From contig JAHEIK010000125.1 in assembly GCA_024639415.1 (NCBI GenBank), forward strand, positions 938 to 7,725: DNA of 6,788 nucleotides, in the 5' to 3' direction. The number at the start of each line of letters is the position of its first letter. Positions within the stretch are counted from its first letter, which is position 1. The notes under the pieces were generated by a model. It did no database searches. It saw only the letters and a list, made by a program, of their open reading frames with translations, and had not been told where the DNA came from. Of this stretch, positions 1 to 5,344 are shown piece by piece. Made by a program: the position numbers and the translations under genes. Origin of the DNA: Planctomycetota bacterium (GTDB taxonomy: Bacteria; Planctomycetota; PLA2; JAEUHO01).

Positions 1-1
1 C

Positions 2-1522
2 ATCGAGTCGGTGCTCAGCAGCCTCGGGCTTCCTGAAGACGCGTGGCACCAGCCCATGGACGGCTTCTCGGGCGGCGAACGCAACGTCATCGGCTTGGCG
101 CGCGTCCTGCTGAGCGATCCCGACGTACTCCTCCTGGATGAGCCGTCGAACCACCTCGACATGGAAGGCGTCGAGTGGTTCATCGACTTCGTACGCAAGT
201 CGAAGGCGGCCATCATCATGGTCAGCCACAACCGCCACCTGCTCGACACGGTGACCAAGGAGATCTGGGAGCTACGCCGCTCGCGGGTGACGGTCTGGAC
301 GGGCAACTACAGCGACTTCCAGCGCCAGAAGGCGGAGGCGCTCGCGCGGCAGGAGCGCCAGTTCAAGGCGCAGCAGCGCCTGATCGCGCGCATCGAGTTC
401 CAGGCCCGGCGTCTCAAGGACATGGCCAACGCGTACGACGACCCGGGCCAGGCCAAGCGCGCCAAGGCCATGCTCAAGCGCGTCGACCGCATGGACAAGA
501 TCGAGAAGCCGGATGACCAGGAGCGGACCTTCGGCGCGTCCATGAAGGGCAGCGGGCGCCACGGGCGCATCGCGCTGAGCATCCGCGACTTCTCCTTCGC
601 CTTCGGCGATCGGGTGCTGTTCGACGGCGCCAACCTGGAGATCGAGTTCGGCGACCGTGTCTGCCTGGTCGGCAACAACGGCAGCGGCAAGTCGACGCTC
701 TTTCGCAGCATCCTCCAAGAGGGAGACTGGGACAACCCGACGCTGCGCATCGGCAAGTCGGTCCGCGTCGGGGACTACAGCCAGCTGCGGGAAGACCTAG
801 ATCCAAGCGAGACGCTCGAGGACTGGGCGGTGCGCACCACGCGCCAGCCACCCAAGCAGGCCGTCCTGCTGCTGCACCGCTTCCTCTTTTCGCGCGAGGA
901 CCTGGCGCGCCCCATCGGCTCCCTCTCCGGCGGGGAGAAGAGCCGCCTGCAGCTCGCCCGCCTCGTGCACGAGCAGGTGAACTTCCTCATGCTCGACGAG
1001 CCGACGAACCACCTCGACATCCAGGCCTGCGAGCAGCTCGAAGAGATGCTGCAGGACTTCGAAGGCACGCTGTTCGTCATCAGCCACGACCGCTACTTCC
1101 TCGACAAGCTCGTGGACCGCGTTGTGGAGGTGCAGGACAGGCAGCTGGTGGACCACCCCATGCGCTTCGCCGCCTGGTGGCGCAAGAAGGCCGCCGCCGG
1201 CGAGTTCGGCCGTCACACGGCGCTACGCGATCGCCGCGGCGAGACGGAAGGCAAGGACGACGCCCGGCAGGCCTTCGAGGATCGCCGCACAAGGCAGCGC
1301 GAGCTCAACCGTCTGCGCAATCGCTACCGCGACCTCGAGAGCCGCATCACGAAGCTCGAGGACAGGATCGGCGATCTCGAGCGACGCTTGGAGAGTGCGT
1401 ACGGGCCCGGTCACGACCCCGCCTCGGCGGAAGCGCTGCTGCACGACCTGCACGCCGGCCGCGACGAGCTTGCCCGGCTCTACGAGGACTGGGAGAGCGT
1501 AGCTGCGGCACTCGAGGACTGA
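2..1522 (+). CDS. ABC-F family ATPase (translation-associated type), N-terminus outside window
   Basis: This is a soluble twin-ATPase of the ABC-F family. Characterised members bind the ribosomal E site and act in translation or antibiotic resistance, not in transport. The frame is open to the window edge, so the real start and the first Walker A lie upstream. Numbering from codon GTG at 11, ABC1 shows signature SGGE (20-23), Walker B VLLLDEPSNHLD (39-50) and H-loop His73. A charged helical linker (about 95-170) fits the P-site tRNA-interaction motif. ABC2 is complete: Walker A GNNGSGKST (221-229), signature LSGGEKSR (305-312), Walker B FLMLDEPTNHLD (325-336) and H-loop His359. No transmembrane segment is present. 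Residues about 415-500 form a charged coiled-coil tail like that of Uup/YheS-type members. The visible 506 residues suggest roughly 130-150 are missing, judged from usual family length. The family is certain; the subfamily and cellular role are not. Confidence 0.95.
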   Translation: MESVLSSLGLPEDAWHQPMDGFSGGERNVIGLARVLLSDPDVLLLDEPSNHLDMEGVEWFIDFVRKSKAAIIMVSHNRHLLDTVTKEIWELRRSRVTVWTGNYSDFQRQKAEALARQERQFKAQQRLIARIEFQARRLKDMANAYDDPGQAKRAKAMLKRVDRMDKIEKPDDQERTFGASMKGSGRHGRIALSIRDFSFAFGDRVLFDGANLEIEFGDRVCLVGNNGSGKSTLFRSILQEGDWDNPTLRIGKSVRVGDYSQLREDLDPSETLEDWAVRTTRQPPKQAVLLLHRFLFSREDLARPIGSLSGGEKSRLQLARLVHEQVNFLMLDEPTNHLDIQACEQLEEMLQDFEGTLFVISHDRYFLDKLVDRVVEVQDRQLVDHPMRFAAWWRKKAAAGEFGRHTALRDRRGETEGKDDARQAFEDRRTRQRELNRLRNRYRDLESRITKLEDRIGDLERRLESAYGPGHDPASAEALLHDLHAGRDELARLYEDWESVAAALED

Positions 1523-1525
1523 GGG

Positions 1526-1539
1526 GCGCGCAAGCGCGC
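1526..1539 (+). other. GC hairpin just after the ABC-F stop
   Basis: A five-pair all-G/C stem (GCGCG at 1526-1530, CGCGC at 1535-1539) with loop CAAG begins three bases after the ABC-F stop codon. No T-run follows, so it is not a canonical intrinsic terminator. It could cause partial termination or protect a 3' end. It could also be chance in GC-rich DNA. Confidence 0.3.
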
Positions 1540-1549
1540 GAGGTCTCGC

Positions 1550-1560
1550 TATGCTGGGCC
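1550..1560 (+). promoter_or_regulatory. possible -10 element TATGCT in a TANNNTGGGCC motif
   Basis: TATGCTGGGCC lies 14 bases before the start codon at 1574. The same pattern, TACAGTGGGCC, lies directly before the gene starting at 5345. TATGCT matches four of six positions of the sigma-70 -10 consensus. I see no convincing -35 box at the right distance. This would give the downstream gene its own transcript although it sits close behind the ABC-F gene. Confidence 0.35.
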
Positions 1561-1562
1561 AC

Positions 1563-1568
1563 GGAGGT
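1563..1568 (+). promoter_or_regulatory. Shine-Dalgarno site for the 262-residue protein
   Basis: GGAGGT is a near-perfect anti-16S match and sits five bases before the ATG at 1574. It decides that start over internal alternatives. Confidence 0.8.
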
Positions 1569-1573
1569 CGAGC

Positions 1574-2362
1574 ATGAAGCAGCGCGCGCGTACGTGGCCC
1601 TGGCTCCTGCTCCTCGCCATGGTCCCCGTCGCCGCCTGGCTGGTGCTGCAACCTGCGCCCACGGACAGTCGCCACGAGGCGTACGAGGTGGCCCAGGCGC
1701 GCCTCCGGGCCGTCGAGCGCGCGAGTGCGACCACACTGCCCACGGCACAGCTACTCGCCGTCGGCCATCCGTCGAGCGCCCACGGGGATCTCAGCGTGAG
1801 CGGCAAATCGATCACGTACGTGAGTCTCTACCGCAGGCGCCACGACTTGGCTCAGGTGCCGATGGAAGACGCGCACGGCGGCCCCGTGCAAGCGCTCCTG
1901 GACCTCGCCGAACGCCAGGCCGCCGTGCTGGCGGAGGCGGGCTTCGAGCCGATGACGGGCGAGTGGTCGACGACGGGCAACGAAGGCCGGATGCCGATCG
2001 CAGATCCTGAGGAGACGCTGCCCGGCATCGCAACACCGCCGTCGCCCGGCCCCAGCAAGCGTCGTCGTCCGATCATCCAGGTGGCCGACCGCCACCAGAG
2101 TGACTCCGGCGGTGGTGGCGGCCGGTCACGAGTCGACCTGAATGCGGCGGGCATCATCCACTACCGCATGTACGTGGTGCCCCTGAGTGGGGCGACGCTC
2201 TTCGTGCGGAACCACTTCGATGATGGGACGACCGTCGTCGCCTCGGAGTTCGCCTACACGGATCGCACGCTCGTCGGCGTGACCTACCCCCACGGCAGCT
2301 ACATCCAGGGACGCCGACCGGGACACTTCCGGCTGCGGGAGTGGATCGTCCAGCGCGATTGA
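1574..2362 (+). CDS. membrane-anchored or secreted protein of unknown function
   Basis: I do not recognise this 262-residue protein. It opens with a basic stretch (KQRAR) followed by a hydrophobic segment at about 9-25, which looks like an uncleaved signal anchor or a signal peptide; no lipobox is seen. After that come a charged, alanine-rich region (31-125), a proline-rich, low-complexity hinge (about 145-185, with KRRR at 162-165 and a run of five glycines at 179-183), and a C-terminal part (190-262) rich in alternating hydrophobic and aromatic residues that looks like beta structure. The body is probably periplasmic. The start is supported by GGAGGT five bases upstream. The gene follows the ABC-F gene after 51 bases, so read-through transcription is possible, but a candidate promoter lies in the gap. 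No catalytic motif was found. The reading frame is credible from its length, its RBS and the clean signal-like N-terminus. Confidence 0.8.
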   Translation: MKQRARTWPWLLLLAMVPVAAWLVLQPAPTDSRHEAYEVAQARLRAVERASATTLPTAQLLAVGHPSSAHGDLSVSGKSITYVSLYRRRHDLAQVPMEDAHGGPVQALLDLAERQAAVLAEAGFEPMTGEWSTTGNEGRMPIADPEETLPGIATPPSPGPSKRRRPIIQVADRHQSDSGGGGGRSRVDLNAAGIIHYRMYVVPLSGATLFVRNHFDDGTTVVASEFAYTDRTLVGVTYPHGSYIQGRRPGHFRLREWIVQRD

Positions 2363-2372
2363 GCCCCGCCCG

Positions 2373-2392
2373 CGTCAGAACCACTTGCGGCG
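2373..2392 (-). repeat. repeat X, left copy: copy of the corA 3' terminus
   Basis: This 20-base segment matches 2727-2746 with one mismatch (C at 2384, T at 2738). The right copy is the actual end of corA. Read on the minus strand with three further bases, the left copy also encodes RRRKWF followed by TGA (stop at 2375-2377), the same six residues and stop as CorA. Homology stops beyond these codons. It may be a fragment of a duplicated or lost corA paralogue. Confidence 0.6.
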
Positions 2393-2397
2393 TCTGT

Positions 2398-2436
2398 CAC
2401 GCGAGGCCGACGACGACGAAGCCCGGCCCCGACCCC
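2398..2436 (+). repeat. repeat Y, left copy
   Basis: The first 20 bases (2398-2417) are identical to 2679-2698. Extending without gaps to 39 bases (2398-2436 against 2679-2717), 32 positions match. The copies are 281 bases apart in direct orientation. The left copy lies 5 bases from repeat X; the right copy lies on the other side of its X partner. Confidence 0.6.
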
Positions 2437-2470
2437 AGAACGCCGTTGGGGATGCTCGAGGTTGGGTGCC

Positions 2471-2514
2471 GCGCAAGGAGGCAAGGGCCTGCACGAGAAG
2501 CCCTCCTGCTGCGC
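2471..2514. other. imperfect hairpin in the intergenic region
   Basis: GCGCA plus AGGAGG (2471-2481) can pair with CCTCCT (2502-2507) and TGCGC (2510-2514), giving 11 pairs with a two-base bulge (2508-2509) and a 20-base loop. No T-run follows on either strand. A folded 3' region of either converging transcript is possible, but the stem may be fortuitous. Confidence 0.3.
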
Positions 2515-2563
2515 CCGTCGATCCTCTCGCTGCACCGGGCCCCAACTCGGATGCGCGTCCTCA

Positions 2564-2579
2564 GCGGGCAGGAGCCCGC
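2564..2579. terminator. GC hairpin, possible bidirectional transcription end
   Basis: GCGGGC, loop AGGA and GCCCGC form a perfect six-pair all-G/C stem with a four-base loop between two converging genes. That is where a bidirectional terminator is expected. There is no U-tract on either side, so assignment as a terminator rests on position and stem stability only. Confidence 0.35.
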
Positions 2580-2678
2580 CTCCGGCGCGGATCCTCGTCG
2601 TGACACCGGTTCGCGTCGGGCTCACCGGGCTCGCAACGGAGTGCTCCCGTGCACACCCTGGTCCGTGGCGTGGGCTTC

Positions 2679-2717
2679 CACGCGAGGCCGACGACGACAA
2701 CGCGCAGGCCCAACCTC
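2679..2717 (+). repeat. repeat Y, right copy
   Basis: This is the partner of 2398-2436: identical over its first 20 bases (2679-2698) and matching at 32 of 39 overall. It lies 9 bases before the right copy of repeat X, which is the corA terminus, so the X-Y order is inverted relative to the left pair. Confidence 0.6.
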
Positions 2718-2728
2718 GCCCATCCCCG

Positions 2729-3682
2729 TCAGAACCATTTGCGGCGGCGGAAGAAGAGCAGCATGCCGCCCGCGACGACGCCCATGGTGCCGATCATCAA
2801 CCAGAAGCCCGCCGGACTCTTGAGGCCCGGCATCCAGTCGAAGTTCATGCCGTACACGCCTGCGAGCAACGACAGCGGCATCATCACCGTCGCGATGATC
2901 GTGAGCGTGCGCATGATCTCGCTCAGCCGATTGTTCACCACCGCGAGGTAGGCGTCGCGGGTCACTGAGAGCCCCTCGCGCGCCGACTCCAGGAGTTCGA
3001 ACACGCGCAGGACGTGGTCGTACACGTCGCGCATGTAGGGCACGACTTCGGGTCGGACGGCAGGATGCGGCGTGCGGCACAAGGAGCCGCACACATCACG
3101 CTGACTGCGTGTGACACGCGCCAGCCCGATCACGCGCCGGCGCATCTTGAGGATGGCCTCCATGCTGGCCGGGGTGGCGTCGCTGAGCACGCGATCCTCG
3201 AGCTTCGTCATGTCCTCGAGGACCTCGGAGGTGAGCTCTTCGAAGCCGGCCGTCATGTGATCGATGACCACGTGCGCCAGGGCATCGGGGGACGGGATCA
3301 GGTGCTCGGGCGCCTGCTCGACACGTGAGGCGATCTCGTCCATCGCATCGGAGTCGGTCGTCTGGATGGTGACGATCCACATCTTGCCCAGGAACACGGC
3401 GATGCGCCGCGACTGCGTGTACGCCCGCTTGACCGGCGTGTGGACGATGAAGAACAGGTAGTCCTCGTAGTCGTCGATCTTCGGGGGCTGGTCCTCGTCC
3501 ATGGCATCGCGCACCGCCAGCGGGTGCAGCTTCATCTGATCGCACAGCGCCTGGATCTCTTCCTTCGTCGGAGCGATAGCTGCGATCCAATCGGGCTCGG
3601 GAACGGCCAGCGCATCGCGCAGCGCGTCGGTCCCCTCGCGCACGAGCAACTTGCCATCACGCATGCTACGGACACGGATCAT
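2729..3682 (-). CDS. corA: CorA-type Mg2+/Co2+ channel
   Basis: CorA forms a homopentameric inner-membrane channel that lets Mg2+ (also Co2+, Ni2+) into the cell. This 317-residue protein has the usual length and layout. Residues 1-255 are a mixed then long-helical cytoplasmic domain. TM1 runs about 258-277 and ends in the diagnostic YGMNF (277-281), whose GMN forms the selectivity filter. A short loop follows, then TM2 at about 292-311 and a basic C-terminus RRRKWF. The loop reads MPGL (284-287) where well-studied members have MPEL, so the usual acidic residue is absent; I believe this occurs in other homologues. The ATG at 3680-3682 is preceded by a purine-rich GGAGGAGA. The gene starts 60 bases after the stop of the diadenylate-cyclase-like gene on the same strand, so co-transcription is likely. 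The family is clear from the motif; the ion preference is inferred. Confidence 0.95.
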   Translation of the reverse strand: MIRVRSMRDGKLLVREGTDALRDALAVPEPDWIAAIAPTKEEIQALCDQMKLHPLAVRDAMDEDQPPKIDDYEDYLFFIVHTPVKRAYTQSRRIAVFLGKMWIVTIQTTDSDAMDEIASRVEQAPEHLIPSPDALAHVVIDHMTAGFEELTSEVLEDMTKLEDRVLSDATPASMEAILKMRRRVIGLARVTRSQRDVCGSLCRTPHPAVRPEVVPYMRDVYDHVLRVFELLESAREGLSVTRDAYLAVVNNRLSEIMRTLTIIATVMMPLSLLAGVYGMNFDWMPGLKSPAGFWLMIGTMGVVAGGMLLFFRRRKWF

Positions 3683-3690
3683 CGCGCTTC

Positions 3691-3698
3691 TCTCCTCC
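3691..3698 (-). promoter_or_regulatory. Shine-Dalgarno site of corA
   Basis: On the minus strand GGAGGAGA lies eight bases before the corA ATG (counted from its 3' end). It supports this start and lies one base after the 3' arm of the intercistronic hairpin at 3700-3727. Confidence 0.7.
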
Positions 3699-3699
3699 G

Positions 3700-3727
3700 G
3701 GGCGCGGGGATGGTACCCGAAGCGCCC
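3700..3727 (-). promoter_or_regulatory. intercistronic hairpin before the corA ribosome-binding site
   Basis: GGGCGC (3700-3705) and GCGCCC (3722-3727) are perfect complements around a 16-base loop. GGG (3706-3708) and CCC (3716-3718) can extend the stem beyond a three-base bulge. In the transcript the 3' arm ends one base before the Shine-Dalgarno sequence. It could influence corA translation, RNA stability or partial termination after the upstream gene. No U-tract is present. Confidence 0.35.
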
Positions 3728-3742
3728 GTGCGGGGGCTCCGC

Positions 3743-5221
3743 TCAGGACACGAAGTCCACAGTTCCGTCCTCGGAGACCACGACGGCGAGGCACGGGACC
3801 TCGCTCGCGTCGACGTAGCGCAGCGCGGAGTTGTAGCGGGCACCGCGCGCCGGATTGCCCTTGGTCGACGCCTGGCCGTCGAGGATCACACTGAAGGCAT
3901 GAATGGTCGCGGACGGATCAGCGAGGACGGCGCCATCGACAGCCGTCACGGCAAGCACGCCGGGCTCGTCCAAGCGGGTCGGCTGAATCGGTGCGGCCTG
4001 TATCCCGAGCCGGTGGGCTTCGGCCGCCGCATCGGCGGATACGACCAGCAGGGTTCCGTGCGTCTGCCGGGTGCAGGCGTCCGCCAGCGCCCACAGCGCA
4101 TCCAGCGCATCCTCAGCAATCACCCCGAACGTGTTCGTGGCCAGGGCTGCGAAGCGGTCCTTCCGGATGGAGCTGTCCGGCAGGCGCGGATGACCGTAGT
4201 TCACGCGCATCAGCGGGCGCAGGCCGTACGCCAGTTCCCATGTGTAGTGCTGCAGGAACGTGACGTTGAAGAGGTTGCGATCGGGCACGGAGGACATCAG
4301 GTTCTCGTGACCAAGCCCGTAGACCGCGCTCCCGTCGCTGAGCAGGCTGTAGCCCGGTTGATGCGTCTCCAGCAGCTTGCGCACGGCGACGTGGTCCGTC
4401 ATGGGAACCGGCCGCTGGAACGCCACCTTCTGCACGATGGCATCGTGCTCGGGCACCGAGATCAGCAACTGCCCGCGACTGCTCTGTCCCTCGTAGTAGA
4501 GCGAGGAGATGGTGTTGGCCGCGTGCCACAGCCCGCGCAAGTCGAGATCTCGCTGCGGGCCCAACGCCGGAGCGTCGGTCACGAGGCGGCCGGCTGCGCG
4601 CAGGATCTCCTCGGGATCGGCGTCCACCATCGACGCGGACATCCCCGAGTGGTGCTCGGCCATGCCGACGACGCAGCGCCGCATGAACTGCTCCACCGTC
4701 GCGTCGAGCAGGGACTCGGGCCGCCCCTCCTTGCGATCGATCTGGTTCTTGCGCAGCGCGTAGCGCGACTTCCAGGCTCCGCGGCTCAGGCGCAGCACCG
4801 TGCAGACGAGGAACTCCTTGACCGGCCGCGGCGAGCTGCAGAAGGAGATGGCGTCCTGGTCCACGTCGCTCGCCTCGAGCGCACCTTCCACCGCCTGGCG
4901 CCAGGCCTCGAGCACGATCGCGCGCTTGGCATCGCCCTCGGGCTTGCTCTTGCTTGCCTTCGTGGCCTGCTCGTAGAGCTCCTTGCGGATGGACTTGGCG
5001 CGCCGGGAGGCCTCGGTGAACAGGCTGGACGACGACTCCCCGCTCTGCGTGTCGAGGAACAGCGGGTACACGCCGTCCTCGTGATCGGCGACGAGCCCCA
5101 GCAGCAGGACCTCGGGCTCGAGGCGCGGATCCAGCTCGTCGAACACGGCCTGTGCCAGGTTCTGGATCTCGATCCGGAACGCAGACTGGCTGCCCCAGTG
5201 TGAGGGGATGATGCGACTCAT
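3743..5221 (-). CDS. divergent diadenylate cyclase (DisA_N/DAC domain) with large N-terminal region
   Basis: DAC domains join two ATP into c-di-AMP at the interface of two facing domains, with a divalent metal. In this 492-residue protein the C-terminal ~105 residues fit the fold: strand GTLLVVS (389-395), LGIQAAPI (405-412), motif DGAVLAD (429-435), GARYNSA (460-466) and the end strand VVVSEDGTVDFV (480-491). DGA matches the canonical catalytic motif. GARYNSA takes the place of GTRHRAA, keeping G, R and the final A but with H to Y and R to N. Residues 1-387 have no transmembrane segment and no motif I recognise. Part of them (about 270-365, containing RKLLE and YSLLSDGSAVYGLG) may be one of the sensor domains named DACNV or similar in Pfam; this is from memory. 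Start: GGAGG (5229-5233) lies seven bases before the ATG. corA follows after 60 bases. The protein could be an active cyclase, a sensor or a degenerate enzyme. DAC homology is strong; activity is not shown. Confidence 0.82.
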   Translation of the reverse strand: MSRIIPSHWGSQSAFRIEIQNLAQAVFDELDPRLEPEVLLLGLVADHEDGVYPLFLDTQSGESSSSLFTEASRRAKSIRKELYEQATKASKSKPEGDAKRAIVLEAWRQAVEGALEASDVDQDAISFCSSPRPVKEFLVCTVLRLSRGAWKSRYALRKNQIDRKEGRPESLLDATVEQFMRRCVVGMAEHHSGMSASMVDADPEEILRAAGRLVTDAPALGPQRDLDLRGLWHAANTISSLYYEGQSSRGQLLISVPEHDAIVQKVAFQRPVPMTDHVAVRKLLETHQPGYSLLSDGSAVYGLGHENLMSSVPDRNLFNVTFLQHYTWELAYGLRPLMRVNYGHPRLPDSSIRKDRFAALATNTFGVIAEDALDALWALADACTRQTHGTLLVVSADAAAEAHRLGIQAAPIQPTRLDEPGVLAVTAVDGAVLADPSATIHAFSVILDGQASTKGNPARGARYNSALRYVDASEVPCLAVVVSEDGTVDFVS

Positions 5222-5228
5222 CGCGGCG

Positions 5229-5233
5229 CCTCC
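5229..5233 (-). promoter_or_regulatory. Shine-Dalgarno site of the diadenylate-cyclase-like gene
   Basis: GGAGG on the minus strand sits seven bases before the ATG at 5219-5221. It fixes the start of the 492-residue protein and argues against the longer antisense frame. Confidence 0.8.
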
Positions 5234-5247
5234 GGTCGGACACGTAT

Positions 5248-5311
5248 CAGGATCGGCTCATGCACAGGCGGCGCCCGGCCTCGCGCCTGGGGAGGGATCC
5301 TACAGGATCGG
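5248..5311. promoter_or_regulatory. repeated AGGATC half-sites in the divergent promoter region
   Basis: CAGGATCGG occurs at 5248-5256 and again at 5303-5311, 55 bases apart. The second copy is part of the inverted repeat GATCCT-AC-AGGATC (5296-5309). The three half-sites lie between two divergently transcribed genes, where a regulator controlling one or both would bind. TAGGAT on the minus strand (within 5297-5302) resembles a -10 hexamer at four of six positions. This is an operator candidate only. Confidence 0.3.
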
Positions 5312-5332
5312 GACCGCGAGGGGGCATGGCCG

Positions 5333-5343
5333 TACAGTGGGCC
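5333..5343 (+). promoter_or_regulatory. possible -10 element TACAGT directly before the hydrolase start
   Basis: TACAGTGGGCC matches the pattern TANNNTGGGCC also seen at 1550-1560. TACAGT ends six bases before the GTG at 5345, so transcription would begin at or next to the start codon. That fits the lack of a Shine-Dalgarno sequence and suggests a leaderless mRNA. No -35 box is evident. Confidence 0.35.
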
Positions 5344-5344
5344 G

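Larger units (their letters stand above)
2363..2728. other. 366-base non-coding convergent intergenic region with repeats and hairpins
   Basis: This gap lies between the stop codons of two converging genes (the 262-residue protein and corA). The open frames crossing it on both strands show no recognisable protein, no good RBS and arginine/proline-rich composition typical of GC-rich non-coding DNA. It contains two pairs of direct repeats (listed separately) in the order X, Y, then Y, X, plus two hairpins. The repeats suggest a local duplication and decay, perhaps of the corA 3' end. Confidence 0.6.

Noticed and set aside
1177..2010. A 277-codon plus-strand frame bridging the ABC-F end and the 262-residue gene
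   Set aside because: It overlaps two better-supported genes in another frame, is dominated by Arg, Pro, Gly and Ala, and has no RBS or motif.
2681..2700. Repeat Y considered as a CRISPR repeat or attachment site
   Set aside because: There are only two copies, 281 bases apart, with no regular spacing, and no integrase or cas gene is in the window.
2341..2968. Overlapping plus-strand open frames crossing the gap between the 262-residue gene and corA
   Set aside because: They run from non-coding repeats into the antisense of corA, have no RBS and no recognisable protein. The similar HARPTTT stretches in them come from DNA repeat Y, not from a protein repeat.
3440..5203. A 587-codon plus-strand open frame, longer than the gene it opposes
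   Set aside because: It lies antisense to the diadenylate-cyclase-like gene and the corA 5' part. Its product is arginine/glutamine/histidine-rich with no recognisable motif. Both minus-strand genes have clear family motifs and good ribosome-binding sites. Long antisense frames are expected in GC-rich coding DNA.
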